Assembly (NCBI RefSeq): GCF_037974265.1
Contig: NZ_CP150233.1
Coordinates: forward strand, 372,001-436,000
Direction of reading: 5' to 3'
Length of the DNA stretch: 64,000 nt
Origin: Paenibacillus sp. FSL R5-0623
Lineage (GTDB): Bacteria; Bacillota; Bacilli; Paenibacillales; Paenibacillaceae
Position 1 is the stretch's first letter; each line of letters starts with the position of its first letter. Of this stretch, positions 17,416 through 27,343 are shown piece by piece. Made by a program: the position numbers and the translations under genes. The notes under the pieces were generated by a model. It did no database searches. It was given only the letters and a program-made list of their open reading frames with translations, and was not told the origin of the DNA.

Positions 17416-18828
17416 TTATTGCAATTGCAGTGCTTTGGCTGTCTGTGCCTCAACTTCATCCAAAAGTGAAGTCATGTCCATACCTGCATGGTTGCCAAGC
17501 AGGATAATCGTGATATCATCGGACAGATTACGTGAAAAAGCTGTGGCAAACCCGCCGCCACTACCGTTATGGAAGACGGTGCGGTTTGTGCCATTCTCTT
17601 TGAGAATCCAGGCGTAGCCATAGTTTTTATCGGAGTAGGGTTCATACATCTGTTCAATCGTACCCTGGCTTAGAATCTTGTCCGTATACAACGCACGATC
17701 CCATTTCAGCATATCGTCCACCGTGGAATAGATGGTTCCTGACCCGGATTGAGACACATAATAAGGCGCAGTTACCCAGGCGTCATCTTGTTGAACAAAA
17801 CCACTAACCGTATGCACTTTACGGGAGGCCTCTCCCGAATTCTTCATACCAAGTGGTTTCATTATCGTCTGCTGCACGTAGTCGGCATAACTCATGCCGG
17901 ATACCTGTTCAACGACGTATGCAAGCAGAACATAACCGCTGTTGCTGTACAGATAGGCACTTCCTGGTTCAAACTTCAGCGTTTTGTGGCGAATCTCCTC
18001 TACAGTCTCTTCCATAGAAGTTCCTTCGCCCCGACCAAATGCGGATGGCAGACCTGAAGTCTGAGATAAGAGCATGTGCAGTGTGATCTGATCTCCCTTC
18101 GGTATACCTGAGATGTACTTGGAGATTGGATCTTGCACATTAATCTTACCCTCCTCCACGAGACTCAGAATGGACGCGGCCGTGAAGGATTTGCTCAGCG
18201 ATGCGATTCGGGTCTTCTGATCCGGGCGATTTAGCGTCTGTTCATCGGCAAGTCCGTAGCCTTGTTTTAGCAGAACTTCACCATCCCGGGCGATCAAAGC
18301 CATACCTGGATAGTTGATCTCGCGCAGATATGTATCTACGCTTGCAACCTCGCTATTCAGCAAGCTGACTTGATCAGTGACCATATTTACATTCATCTGA
18401 CCTGTAGCTGTGCGTTGGACTTTGATGTCTGCCTTGATTGCATTAGCCATGGCTCGGACAGGTACCATCAACGTACCGTTAACGGTACGTGAATTCACAC
18501 CTGTAGCCAGATCGACCTTGTTTACCTTAATGGAATTGCTACCAGCCTGATGGATTAGCTTGTCTCTGCCAACGGTAATGGTAGCCGTTTTGGTGCGATT
18601 ATCCCATTTCAACGTGCCTTTAACCGATGTGACCACATCCCGCAGTGGGACAAACGTTGAGCCTTTGATTATAAGTGGTGCGTTCTTCCAGGATTGTTGC
18701 TCACCATTCACTTCAATGTGAACTGCTTGCGTCGCCTGCGCTGCGGATACCGTAATACCAGCTTGTCCCAGAATCGGGCCTGTGCACAGGATGAGCGCTA
18801 ACAGAATGCGAAACATGGATGAATACAC
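17416..18828 (-). CDS. secreted beta-lactamase-fold hydrolase with stalk domain (AmiE-like candidate)
   Basis: Exported serine hydrolase of the class C beta-lactamase/PBP4* (S12) family. A signal peptide (about 5-30) is followed by a copper-amine-oxidase stalk domain (about 35-150) and the catalytic domain (about 160-470) with S210-L-S-K213, Y294-S-N296 and H420-N-G. In B. subtilis the MurNAc operon contains AmiE, a protein of this fold acting as a MurNAc-L-Ala amidase, so the same job is plausible here; a D,D-carboxypeptidase/esterase is the alternative. The start is uncertain: GTG at 18828 or ATG at 18816, neither with a clear ribosome site. It is convergent with nagZ. Confidence 0.8.
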   Translation of the reverse strand: MYSSMFRILLALILCTGPILGQAGITVSAAQATQAVHIEVNGEQQSWKNAPLIIKGSTFVPLRDVVTSVKGTLKWDNRTKTATITVGRDKLIHQAGSNSIKVNKVDLATGVNSRTVNGTLMVPVRAMANAIKADIKVQRTATGQMNVNMVTDQVSLLNSEVASVDTYLREINYPGMALIARDGEVLLKQGYGLADEQTLNRPDQKTRIASLSKSFTAASILSLVEEGKINVQDPISKYISGIPKGDQITLHMLLSQTSGLPSAFGRGEGTSMEETVEEIRHKTLKFEPGSAYLYSNSGYVLLAYVVEQVSGMSYADYVQQTIMKPLGMKNSGEASRKVHTVSGFVQQDDAWVTAPYYVSQSGSGTIYSTVDDMLKWDRALYTDKILSQGTIEQMYEPYSDKNYGYAWILKENGTNRTVFHNGSGGGFATAFSRNLSDDITIILLGNHAGMDMTSLLDEVEAQTAKALQLQ

Positions 18829-19082
18829 AGTGGAAATACATTGTCTTTCATTTGACTTACGTAAGATTTGAAACCTCTCCTTCCAATCGTTTCTTGAATA
18901 ACCAGCTTATGAGCATTGTAAACGATCTCGCTTAGAGGGTCAAAACGAAAAGAAGGATAAGGTGAATCCATCTAACCTGATCCGAAAAATTAAATTTGTA
19001 CTAATTTAGTATCTATACATAATATTTTCATAGCGATTGTCCGATAAAAAGATGGGTGAAGATTATGATGGGGGATAGTTAA

Positions 19083-21056
19083 ATGAAGAAAAGGATTCGC
19101 AATTGGTTTACTTTAACCGTAAAAAAACGCCTGATTGCTGCATTGCTCCTGTTCCTGATAGTACCGAGCATCACCGTGGGATGGTTGTCTTATCAAAAAG
19201 CGGCTGACCAGGTTAAGCTGGAGATTATTCGTTCCGCACAGGCCAAAACAGAAATGCTCAGTCTGCAGATTAATCAAATGCTGGATATGGAGAAGGATAA
19301 CGCAGCGCAGATGGCTGCGGGTATTACTTCAAAGGATATTATTAATAAATCCCCTGCACTGCAAAGGCAGATGGATCGGATGTCTCAGAATCATAAGGAA
19401 TTGGGTGTACTCACCGCAGGTGCGGACGATGGCAGTTGGATGAAATCCCCAGAATCCGAGGAACAGAATTATGATCCTCGAGAACGTTCATGGTATAAGA
19501 TGGGCATGTCTCAGGATGAACCGGTAATCTCGGATACGTTCCAGTCGGCTTCGACGGGCGAATGGGTTGTGACCGCAGCGGTCAAGCTGGCTGATGGCAA
19601 AGGGGTATTCGGGGCCAATGTCAGTCTCAATCATCTGAAAGAATCCGTTGATCAGATACGCATCGGTAAAGAAGGCAAACTGTACATGCTGGATAACGGT
19701 GGGAAGTTCCTGTTCCATTACAATATTGAATCCGGTACACAGTCGGATGAACCTTACATTAATGAGATGTATACGAAAGAAAGCGGAACCGTGAAGTATA
19801 CATATGATGGTCGCGAAGTGGAAGCTGTGTATTTCACCAACCCGGTGACAGGCTGGAAAATTGTTGGCGAGATGGTTCCTTCGGAAGCAACTGAAGCCGT
19901 AATGCCTATTTTGATTCGTTCCATTACAATTGTGGCATCTGCATTGGTTATTGGGCTGATTCTGCTTGTTTTCATTATTCGCAGCATTCATCGGCCATTA
20001 CTGCAATTAACACAGGCAGCATCGAAAGTAAGTGCCGGGGATCTCACCGTTCGGGTAGGTTTGCAGCGCCGGGATGAGTTCGGATTGCTTGGAGAAAGCT
20101 TCGACACGATGACAACTTCACTGCGTAATGTGCTTGGAGAGGTACATGATACGTCCAGCCAGCTGGCGGCATCTTCGGAAGAGCTGATGGCAAGTTCGGA
20201 GCAGACATCGAAAGCCACAGAACAGGTGGCTGAACTGATGCAGGATGCAGCTGCGGGAACGACTTTGCAGAACAATAGTCTTGCTGCTACAGGCCAACTC
20301 GTAGGCGAAATGTCCATTGGAGTCAAAGAAATCTCATCAAGTGCTGAAGACACCGCTCGTATCGCTCTGGATGCTTCCACCAAGTCGGAAGCGGGCATGG
20401 TGACAGTGGAAGAAGCAGTTACCCATATTCAGCAGGTGAATGACGAGAGCAAAGCCATGTCTGTGGTCATTGAGGATCTGCGCGCGAAAAATGAAGAGAT
20501 TCTGGTGATTGTGGCCGAGATTACGGCCATTGCCAAGCAGACGAACATTCTTGCTTTGAATGCATCCATTGAAGCTTCAAGAGCTGGCGAGCAAGGGCGC
20601 GGATTCGCGGTCGTAGCCAACGAAGTGAAGACACTGGCTCACAGTTCAGGCGCTTCAGCCGAGCGGATTAATGAGCTTATGCATGAGATGCAGGAGAAAA
20701 CCAATGCGGTGCAATCCACTTTTGCCCGTACGGGAGAAGGTATGGTGAAGAGTTCGCAGATGGTTACAGAAGCGGGCGAAGCATTCAATAACATTCGTAC
20801 TGCGGTTCAGTTGGTGGCTGCACAAGCTGGAGAAGTATCCGCGGCTTCCCGTCAGATTGATGGCGGCATGAGTCATGTCAACAAGGCAGTAAGTGATACA
20901 ATGGTTCTGTCGGACAGAATTGCCTCTGGAACGGAAGATGGATCAGCGGCGGCTCAAGAGCAGTTGGCTACAATGGAAGAGGTTGCAGCTTCTTCGGCAG
21001 CATTGTCACGTATGGCTGAAGATCTGCAAAGCATGATTGAACGGTTTAAGTTGTAA
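19083..21056 (+). CDS. methyl-accepting chemotaxis protein (dCache sensor)
   Basis: Transmembrane chemoreceptor of 657 aa. TM1 (about 15-35), extracellular Cache-type ligand domain (about 40-275; [12 protein letters not shown] is typical), TM2 (about 278-300), HAMP (about 300-352) and cytoplasmic signalling coiled coil whose hairpin tip is [20 protein letters not shown]. It controls CheA; the ligand is unknown. A likely promoter upstream is TTGTAC-N18-TAATAT around 18998-19027. It is monocistronic, with its own terminator. Confidence 0.95.
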   Translation: MKKRIRNWFTLTVKKRLIAALLLFLIVPSITVGWLSYQKAADQVKLEIIRSAQAKTEMLSLQINQMLDMEKDNAAQMAAGITSKDIINKSPALQRQMDRMSQNHKELGVLTAGADDGSWMKSPESEEQNYDPRERSWYKMGMSQDEPVISDTFQSASTGEWVVTAAVKLADGKGVFGANVSLNHLKESVDQIRIGKEGKLYMLDNGGKFLFHYNIESGTQSDEPYINEMYTKESGTVKYTYDGREVEAVYFTNPVTGWKIVGEMVPSEATEAVMPILIRSITIVASALVIGLILLVFIIRSIHRPLLQLTQAASKVSAGDLTVRVGLQRRDEFGLLGESFDTMTTSLRNVLGEVHDTSSQLAASSEELMASSEQTSKATEQVAELMQDAAAGTTLQNNSLAATGQLVGEMSIGVKEISSSAEDTARIALDASTKSEAGMVTVEEAVTHIQQVNDESKAMSVVIEDLRAKNEEILVIVAEITAIAKQTNILALNASIEASRAGEQGRGFAVVANEVKTLAHSSGASAERINELMHEMQEKTNAVQSTFARTGEGMVKSSQMVTEAGEAFNNIRTAVQLVAAQAGEVSAASRQIDGGMSHVNKAVSDTMVLSDRIASGTEDGSAAAQEQLATMEEVAASSAALSRMAEDLQSMIERFKL

Positions 21057-21071
21057 CAGGGATTGAAATGA

Positions 21072-21104
21072 GACTGCAGGGTTGCGACCCTGCGGTCTTT
21101 TTTC
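21072..21104 (+). terminator. terminator after the first chemoreceptor
   Basis: GACTGCAGGGT / ACCCTGCGGTC hairpin followed by a T-run, 15 bp after the stop. Confidence 0.85.
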
Positions 21105-21160
21105 TGTTGAACAAGGAGGCATACGTTATGTCTTTAAACACAGTATTCTTTTCCGTTATG

Positions 21161-21189
21161 TTGACATATAATAAACAAAATTATATTAT
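21161..21189 (+). promoter_or_regulatory. promoter of the DUF2087/GIY-YIG gene
   Basis: TTGACA (21161-21166), a 17-bp spacer and TATTAT (21184-21189). Similar blocks TTATGTCTTTAAA and TTATGTCTATAAA flank the promoter at about 21126 and 21186, with repeated AATAAACA; these may be regulator sites. Confidence 0.6.
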
Positions 21190-21274
21190 GTCTATAAATA
21201 AACAAACATAAATATAAAATATTTTATTGTATACGGTTGGAATGACCATAACAATGATAAAAAGGAGCTTTACC

Positions 21275-22471
21275 ATGAAATCATCGGAATCCTGGTTGCA
21301 AACAGCTTCATTGGAAGAGATTAAGCGTGGTTATATGGAGGAGGGTCCCGCCTATATATGTGTCTGCTGCGGATACAGGACGGAAGCGGGGATTATCTAC
21401 CCTGAAGATGGAGTGCTCTATGAGGCAGCCCGTTATATGCGAGTGCACATTGAGAAGGTTCATGGATCGGTATTTGAATATTTGCTGGAGCTGGATAAAA
21501 GCGTAACCGGATTGTCTGATGTCCAGCGCGGATTGCTAGCCCAGTTTCATGAAGGAAAGAAGGATGCTGAAGTACAGAAGGCCCTTGGTATCGGGAGTGC
21601 CTCCACGATCCGCAATCATCGGTTTGTATTAAAGGAGAAGGAACGGCAGGCTAAAATATTCCTCGCATTAATGGAACTTCTCAAAAGTAAGGATACCCAG
21701 GCTCCAGCCGAATGGGTGTCACCGGTGACAAGACATGGACATACGATCCATCGTGATTCATTTGATATTACAGGACAGGATCGGGAGAAGGTGCTGAACA
21801 AGTATTTTCCAGAGGGTACCGGCGGTCCACTGACGACGTTTCATATGCAGCAAAAGCATAAATATATCGTGCTCACCGAAATTGCCAAACGATTCGAGAC
21901 AGAGCGCAAATATTCCGAGAAACAGGTCAATGAGCTGCTGAAGGAAGTTAATGATGATTACGTGGAAATACGGAGGTATCTCATCGACTATGGTTTGCTG
22001 GAACGTGAGCCAGACGGCAGTCAGTATTGGCTGGAAAGCCGAGCAGATCAACAGAGCGCTGAAGTTGGAAAACCGGAGCGCAAAGAAAAGAGGGAGCAGG
22101 AGAAGATGAATCGTCGCAAAGAATTACAGGAACAGGCCAAAGAAGTCAAAACGGAAGCGGGCGTCTACCAGATTCGGAATGAACGGAACGGCAAAGTTTA
22201 TATCGATAGCACACTTAACCTGAAAACCATTAACGGACAACGGTTCATGTTACAGATGGGTAGTCATCTGAATCGAAAGTTGCAGGCTGAATGGAATGAA
22301 TATGGAGAGAGTGCGTTTGTAATCGAGGTGCTGGAGACATTGAAGCAAGATGATAACCCGTATTACGACTCCAAAGATGCACTCGCCAAATGTCTGAATC
22401 GCTGGTTTGAACAGTTGGAGCCCTACGGAGATCAAGGGTATCACGGAGATAAAAAGCAATCTGCTGAATAG
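21275..22471 (+). CDS. DUF2087 HTH protein fused to a GIY-YIG-like domain
   Basis: About 398 aa, three parts. The N-terminus has a CxCC knuckle (ICVCCGY) and a helical region ending in a LuxR/sigma-like HTH (about 85-125; VQKALGIGSASTIRNHRF). The middle is a DUF2087 domain (about 150-250; KVLNKYFPEG, LTEIAKRFETERKYSEKQVNELL, DDYVEIRRYLIDYGLLER), a predicted DNA-binding module. After a charged coiled linker, the C-terminus is a GIY-YIG-like module (about 300-385; GVYQIRNERNGKVYIDST, NGQRFMLQMGSHLN). The start at 21275 has AAAGGAG upstream. Whether the GIY-YIG part cuts DNA is unknown. I infer a transcription factor, possibly self-regulating. Confidence 0.75.
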   Translation: MKSSESWLQTASLEEIKRGYMEEGPAYICVCCGYRTEAGIIYPEDGVLYEAARYMRVHIEKVHGSVFEYLLELDKSVTGLSDVQRGLLAQFHEGKKDAEVQKALGIGSASTIRNHRFVLKEKERQAKIFLALMELLKSKDTQAPAEWVSPVTRHGHTIHRDSFDITGQDREKVLNKYFPEGTGGPLTTFHMQQKHKYIVLTEIAKRFETERKYSEKQVNELLKEVNDDYVEIRRYLIDYGLLEREPDGSQYWLESRADQQSAEVGKPERKEKREQEKMNRRKELQEQAKEVKTEAGVYQIRNERNGKVYIDSTLNLKTINGQRFMLQMGSHLNRKLQAEWNEYGESAFVIEVLETLKQDDNPYYDSKDALAKCLNRWFEQLEPYGDQGYHGDKKQSAE

Positions 22472-22510
22472 GAGAGGCATTTTCCTCTCTAAAATGCCTG
22501 ACCTTTTATA

Positions 22511-22554
22511 ACCCAAAGCCCCTTTGCCAATATGATGGCAAAGGGGCTTTGGGT
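22511..22554. terminator. 19-bp perfect-stem bidirectional terminator
   Basis: ACCCAAAGCCCCTTTGCCA (22511-22529), a six-base loop and its exact complement (22536-22554), between convergent genes. Confidence 0.85.
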
Positions 22555-22581
22555 GTTACAGACTACTTATTATTATATAAG

Positions 22582-22662
22582 TTGACTAATCTTTTACACG
22601 ATAACAGCGATTGGAAGGTTATTCTGTCATCGTAGTGTTAGTGTAAACAATCTTTAGTTCAA
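22582..22662 (-). repeat. dispersed inverted-repeat element, short (internally deleted) copy
   Basis: 81 bp. The right part (GATAACAGCGATTGGAAGG through TCTTTAGTTCAA) is the reverse complement of the first about 65 bp of the copies at 26066 and 43207. The left part keeps only the opposite terminus (TTGACTAATCTTTTACACG). The centre is missing, as in a MITE deletion derivative. It ends three bases from the stop of the second chemoreceptor. Confidence 0.75.
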
Positions 22663-22665
22663 CGA

Positions 22666-24666
22666 CTACAGCTTGAATTGTTCCACCAGCTTCTGCAGCT
22701 TGTGAGCCAGATGGGCAAGGGAATCAGCAGAGGATGATATCTCCTGCATGGAAGCCACTTGCTCCTCCGTAGCTGCGGAGATGTTCTCCGTTCCATCGGC
22801 ATTGGTTTCCGATATGGCGTGGATCTGATCAATGGATTGCACCACTTCGGCTGTACTTGCAGACATCTGTTGTGAGGCGGCTGCAATGTTCTCAAGCTGA
22901 TGATTGACGACCCCAACAGCCTCACTAATCTGGGCAAAAGCTTCATCTGCAAACTGAACGGCACGAATGCCGTTGCTTACATCCTGTTGCCCGATCTGTA
23001 CATTGTGATTGGCCATTGAAATCTCCTGTTGAATCGCTCCGACCATCTCTACAATCTTCTGCCCGGACAGGCTCGATTGTTCCGCCAGCTTGCGGACTTC
23101 GCTGGCAACCACGGAGAAGCCGCGTCCATGCTCACCTGCACGTGCTGCTTCAATAGAAGCATTGAGAGCAAGCAAATTGGTCTGTGCAGCGATATCTGTA
23201 ATGACAGATACCATCTCACCAATGGATGTGGAATGCTGTTCAAGTCGTCCAGCAGTATCTGCCATACCTTGCACAAAGCGACTCACGGAACTCATCTCGG
23301 ATACGGCCGTCTGCATGGTAGCATTCCCTTTATCCGCGAGCTCACTTGCTTGCATGGCAGCTTCGGATACTTGCTGTGTGCTGTTCGTTACCTGTCCCAC
23401 ACCTCCAGCAAGCTCATTCATCTGCAGTGCCGTATGTTTCAGGCTGCTTGCTTGTTTCTCAAGTCCAGCTGCGGATTCTTCCGTAATCAGGGCGACTTGC
23501 TCAGTTGCTTTGGTTGTCTCCGATGAGTTGACTGCCAACTGTGTGGAAGAGGCGGTTAACTCGTCAGCTGTATGTCGCACGTCCTGAATAACGGTTCGCA
23601 AGGATTCACTCATCTTATTGAAGCTAGTGCTCAACTTGCCGAATTCATCCTGTCCTAATACAGCAACCTCAATGGTCAGATTACCATTACTAATTTCGTC
23701 AGATGCCTTCACCAAGCGGTTCAGTGGTTTGGTGATTGATTGCACAATCCAGAAAATAATGATGGAGCTTACCGCAATTGCAATCGCTACAACAATAAGT
23801 GTGGTGTATAGGATCGGACGGACAGAAGCCGTCACTTCCCCACTGTCGATGACACCAACCACGGTCCAGCCCGTCGTTTCATTGGTGGAGAAAAAGGCGT
23901 GTTCCTGGTTTCCATTTAGCGTATAAGTCAGACTTCCGTTTTTCTGTGCAAAAATATCTTTATAGGGTGCCATGGTTCCTTCGGTCCCCGGTTTCTCGGT
24001 AGGATGTACAATGATTTTATTGGCATTATCAATGATATAGATATAACCCTTCTCGCCGATCTTCGTGGAGTTAACCGTCTTCGAGAGGGCTTCAAGCGAC
24101 AGGCTGACAGAGACGACACCATGGCCATCCGCTGAGGTCTGAGCTACCGAAGCAACAACATTGCCGGTATTGCTTGATAAGTAGGGGGTGATCACGGTAG
24201 GGACATCTTTGTTCTGCGTAGCAGCCTGATACCACGGGCGTTCGCGCGGGTCATATCCTTCTTTGTTCACCGCAGTTACAGGGGAGTTAATATACACGCC
24301 CTGATCGGTACCGATGGAGGCAAGTTCCACGTCATCATGTGTTTCCTTATACGCGTCGAGCAAGGTACGGATGGTATCTGTTTCGTCACCCTGATTGGGT
24401 CCGACATTGCCTGCATCCAGCTGACTTGCCAGGAAATCAACATTTTTGCGTGTTGCACCAATGATCTGGTCAATAGTTTGGTTGAGCACAGTAACACTGC
24501 TGATCGCGTTCTCATACATTTTCTCTTCAACCTTGGCATCGGCTGTTTGGAACGAGATAATGCCCAGACTAATGGTTGGAATGAGCAATACAATGGCAAA
24601 TGATAAAATTAGTTTCTCTCTCATCTGCATCGTTCTTTTGACCCCTTGTTTACGAATTTTTTTCAT
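22666..24666 (-). CDS. methyl-accepting chemotaxis protein (dCache sensor)
   Basis: Chemoreceptor of about 666 aa. A basic N-terminus, TM1 (about 18-38), Cache-type ligand domain ([22 protein letters not shown]), TM2 near residue 290, HAMP and a long signalling domain with tip [20 protein letters not shown]. It differs from the 19083 receptor mainly in the sensor, so it should report another ligand. The ATG at 24666 follows GAGGGGG; the frame extends to 24717 but without a site. A promoter fits at 24765-24793. Confidence 0.95.
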   Translation of the reverse strand: MKKIRKQGVKRTMQMREKLILSFAIVLLIPTISLGIISFQTADAKVEEKMYENAISSVTVLNQTIDQIIGATRKNVDFLASQLDAGNVGPNQGDETDTIRTLLDAYKETHDDVELASIGTDQGVYINSPVTAVNKEGYDPRERPWYQAATQNKDVPTVITPYLSSNTGNVVASVAQTSADGHGVVSVSLSLEALSKTVNSTKIGEKGYIYIIDNANKIIVHPTEKPGTEGTMAPYKDIFAQKNGSLTYTLNGNQEHAFFSTNETTGWTVVGVIDSGEVTASVRPILYTTLIVVAIAIAVSSIIIFWIVQSITKPLNRLVKASDEISNGNLTIEVAVLGQDEFGKLSTSFNKMSESLRTVIQDVRHTADELTASSTQLAVNSSETTKATEQVALITEESAAGLEKQASSLKHTALQMNELAGGVGQVTNSTQQVSEAAMQASELADKGNATMQTAVSEMSSVSRFVQGMADTAGRLEQHSTSIGEMVSVITDIAAQTNLLALNASIEAARAGEHGRGFSVVASEVRKLAEQSSLSGQKIVEMVGAIQQEISMANHNVQIGQQDVSNGIRAVQFADEAFAQISEAVGVVNHQLENIAAASQQMSASTAEVVQSIDQIHAISETNADGTENISAATEEQVASMQEISSSADSLAHLAHKLQKLVEQFKL

Positions 24667-24764
24667 ACACATTCCCCCTCTGTGTAACCCATCCCCATGT
24701 CTAGTGGACAAGCCCATCTGGTAAAAGATATTTCATTCCATCCTTTCCAGAAGTTTCTGGTGCT

Positions 24765-24793
24765 ATCGTATGACAAATTTCGCGTTTATTCAA
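24765..24793 (-). promoter_or_regulatory. promoter of the second chemoreceptor
   Basis: On the minus strand TTGAAT (24788-24793), a 17-bp spacer and TACGAT (24765-24770). The remaining 24667-25001 gap is AT-rich; TTTCGCG occurs twice (near 24778 and 24812), and I see nothing else in it. Confidence 0.55.
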
Positions 24794-25001
24794 CATAATT
24801 TATGAGTTTCGCGAAAATATTTTTCGATTTTGTAGGTATTTAGGATTAGATCTGTTCTATAAAAAGTAATCTGTCTCTCCCTTAGTGCACATCTTGTGGT
24901 ATATTTCTGAATTAATGTGGTACGAAAAATGCACCTGAATAAGTACTCATCCATATATATCGGTTTATGGGGACAGAAATTGGAGAGGGGGCGTACGGCA
25001 G

Positions 25002-25745
25002 TTGGACCAAAGTACACTACAGATATCTGGACAGGAGAACATGGAAGAGGTCCAGGATCAGGCTACATTCATGCAGGGGGTCAAAGATTGTATCCCAACC
25101 CTGCTTGGTTATTTGAGTATAGGTTTTGCAGCGGGTGTCATTGAAATGACCGCAGGTCTGAGTCTGGCGGAAACGGCACTGCTCAGCCTGATTTTATATG
25201 CAGGATCGGCTCAGTTCATTGCAGCAGGCATGCTTGCATCGAATGGATCAGCAGTAGCCATCATGTTCACCATATTTTTTGTGAATCTTCGTCATTTGCT
25301 GCTCAGTGCAGCTGTATCACCGTATTTTCGGCATCTGACCCCGCTTAAAAATATGTGGATTGGTTCACTGCTTACCGATGAGTCTTTCGGCGTGGCGATG
25401 ACACGTGCAATTGGTAGGGAAAGGCTTAGTGAACGCTGGATGCACGGTCTGAATATTACCGCATATCTGAACTGGTTCGTGGCTAATATGGCGGGAGCGT
25501 ACTTTGGACGCTGGATCACTAACCCGGAACGACTGGGTCTGGATTATGCCCTGCCAGCGATGTTTATTGGACTGGTTGTACTCCAGTTGGTGCATCGCAA
25601 AAACAAAAAAATACACATTAATGTGGCTATTATCGCCGTGGTCTGTGTAATCTTCGCCAGCATGGCTTCACTTGGCAGCATGAGTGTCATTGTGGCTGCG
25701 GTCATTGCGGCAACGATGGGAGTGTTCATGGAACGATGGAAGTAA
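25002..25745 (+). CDS. azlC: AzlC-family branched-chain amino-acid exporter, large subunit
   Basis: Polytopic membrane protein that with AzlD exports branched-chain amino acids or analogues. Family motifs: GYLSIGFAAGVIEMTAGLS, LYAGSAQFIAAGML, FFVNLRHLLLSAA, DESFGVAM. About six hydrophobic segments. The start is TTG at 25002 (GAGGGGG ten bases upstream) or ATG at 25041 (AGGAGA close upstream); the conserved region begins after both. It overlaps azlD by 10 bp. Confidence 0.92.
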   Translation: MDQSTLQISGQENMEEVQDQATFMQGVKDCIPTLLGYLSIGFAAGVIEMTAGLSLAETALLSLILYAGSAQFIAAGMLASNGSAVAIMFTIFFVNLRHLLLSAAVSPYFRHLTPLKNMWIGSLLTDESFGVAMTRAIGRERLSERWMHGLNITAYLNWFVANMAGAYFGRWITNPERLGLDYALPAMFIGLVVLQLVHRKNKKIHINVAIIAVVCVIFASMASLGSMSVIVAAVIAATMGVFMERWK

Positions 25746-26065
25746 GATGGGATGTATTCTGGATTATTATGGGCTCGGCACTGTTAACATTTATCCCGCG
25801 TGTACTGCCACTGATGCTGTTCAGCAAGATACAGATTCCAATGTGGTTGTTACGCTGGCTGGAGTATGTACCCGTAGCGGTCATGGCAGCGCTAATTGGT
25901 CAGGAACTGTTCATGTCAGACAACCAGTTAGTACCGATTACGCATAATGCAGCTCTGTGGGCATCCCTACCTACGGTTGCAGTAGCCATATGGACACGCA
26001 GTCTGCTTGGAACCGTATTGGTTGGTATTGTGGCTATGATGATTTTGCGATATTGGATCGGATAG
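25736..26065 (+). CDS. azlD: AzlD-family exporter small subunit
   Basis: 109-aa membrane protein with four predicted helices (VFWIIMGSALLTFIPRVLPLMLF; WLEYVPVAVMAALIGQEL), the partner of AzlC. The ATG lies inside the 3' end of azlC, so expression is coupled. The dispersed repeat begins at the base after its stop codon, so the element may double as 3'-end structure for this operon. Confidence 0.92.
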   Translation: MEVRWDVFWIIMGSALLTFIPRVLPLMLFSKIQIPMWLLRWLEYVPVAVMAALIGQELFMSDNQLVPITHNAALWASLPTVAVAIWTRSLLGTVLVGIVAMMILRYWIG

Positions 26066-26318
26066 TTGAACTAAAGAATATTTACACTAACCACTTCGAT
26101 GACAGAACAACCTTCCGATCACTGTTATCCCCAGATTTTTTAATTCACTTTTATAAAGGTGAAAATCTTGGGATAGCGTATGCTTTCGATGTAGCTTTCT
26201 TTCAGAAAGCTTTCAGGCGAGGTGATGCTTTCGAAGTAGCTTTCTTGCAGAAAGCTTGTAGCTTCGCTTCTTCAGGTTCTTTCTGTCCTCTACGTTCTCG
26301 TGTAAATGGTTAGTTCAA
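26066..26318 (+). repeat. dispersed MITE-like element, full-length copy (253 bp)
   Basis: Begins TTGAACTAA and ends TTAGTTCAA. The terminal inverted repeats continue imperfectly for about 45 bp each (both arms carry TTTACAC and GACAGAA). Another long copy lies at 43207-43422 and a deleted one at 22582-22662. This copy carries an internal tandem duplication of a unit of about 50 bp (GATGCTTTCGAWGTAGCTTTC...AGAAAGCTT, twice). No reading frame is recognisable, so any mobility would depend on an outside transposase. Confidence 0.8.
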
Positions 26319-26421
26319 CTTATATAGGTTCTATTGTTATATCCGGTAATTCCTTCGTCTGATCGGTTAATACTGTTCTATAGAGGACAGATAGCCTATC
26401 TGAGCGAAGGGAGCTGGATTC

Positions 26422-27228
26422 ATGAGTGAACTGAAGCGCAAGCTGTTAATTACGGGAGCTGCTGGAGTCATTGGTCGCAGTCTGTTGGAGGGGTTGAGAT
26501 CCAAAGGCACGTATGACATCGTCGCGGCTGATCTGCGAGAAGACGAGGAAGCTGGCATTGTAGCCATGGATGTGACCGATGGGGAACACCTGAAGGAACT
26601 AATGCAAGGGGTTCATACCGTTCTGCACATTGCATGGGCCAAGGATGAGGAAGATTTTCTGGGCAAAGTTCTGCCGATCAACGTAACCGGAGCCTACCAT
26701 GTGTATGAAGCTGCACGGTTGAATGGTGTTCAGCGGGTGATCTTTGCAAGTTCCAACCATGCGACAGGCTTCTATCCTACAGGTGAGGATATTGAAGTGG
26801 ATGACCCGTACCGACCGGACAGCTTCTATGGACTTAGCAAATGTTATATTGAACTGCTGGGACGTTATTATGTTGACAAATATGACCTGTCCTCATTCAA
26901 CATTCGGATTGGAAACTTCTCAGGTGATACATACCCGCACTCGGAGCGCTCGGCTCATATCTGGATCTCACCAAGGGACATGGTCCAGCTCGCTGAGTGC
27001 TGTATTGAAGCCGATTCAGATATGAAGTATCTGAATCTGTACGGGACTTCTGCGAATACAGATAATTACTATGATATTAGCTATCTGGCCCAGAAGATTG
27101 GATACCACCCACAGGATGATGCAGCCGAGTTGTGGGAAGAGGCAAAGCTTAGAGGCGTACCCGACAAACAGGATGAGACAGCCTATCAGGGCGGAGGCCA
27201 TGTGGAGAAAGAACCAAAAGATTCATAA
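26422..27228 (+). CDS. NAD-dependent epimerase/dehydratase, uronate dehydrogenase-like
   Basis: Extended short-chain dehydrogenase of 268 aa. The Rossmann motif ITGAAGVIGRSL, catalytic YxxxK (YGLSK) and FASSNHATGFYP closely resemble uronate dehydrogenases, which oxidise glucuronate or galacturonate to the aldaric lactone. It leads a run of uronic-acid glycan genes, which supports that reading. Another SDR epimerase activity cannot be excluded. A 15-bp palindrome (CAGATAG-C-CTATCTG, 26388-26402) lies just before the start codon. Confidence 0.75.
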   Translation: MSELKRKLLITGAAGVIGRSLLEGLRSKGTYDIVAADLREDEEAGIVAMDVTDGEHLKELMQGVHTVLHIAWAKDEEDFLGKVLPINVTGAYHVYEAARLNGVQRVIFASSNHATGFYPTGEDIEVDDPYRPDSFYGLSKCYIELLGRYYVDKYDLSSFNIRIGNFSGDTYPHSERSAHIWISPRDMVQLAECCIEADSDMKYLNLYGTSANTDNYYDISYLAQKIGYHPQDDAAELWEEAKLRGVPDKQDETAYQGGGHVEKEPKDS

Positions 27229-27281
27229 GATGGCGACACTCAGTGATGAAAACGCTATTTTCTATTGTAGCCGAAAGGGAT

Positions 27282-27316
27282 AAAATGGAGACTGAGGTGT
27301 TCAGTGTTTCCATTTT
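27282..27316. terminator. hairpin between the dehydrogenase and esterase genes
   Basis: AAAATGGAGACTGA pairs with TCAGTGTTTCCATTTT. It could act as a weak terminator or processing site. Confidence 0.5.
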
Positions 27317-27343
27317 GCACAAGAGGAAGGAACGATTTCAATC

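Noticed and set aside
26066..26318. Insertion sequence with transposase
   Set aside because: At 253 bp and without a frame it can only be a non-autonomous element.
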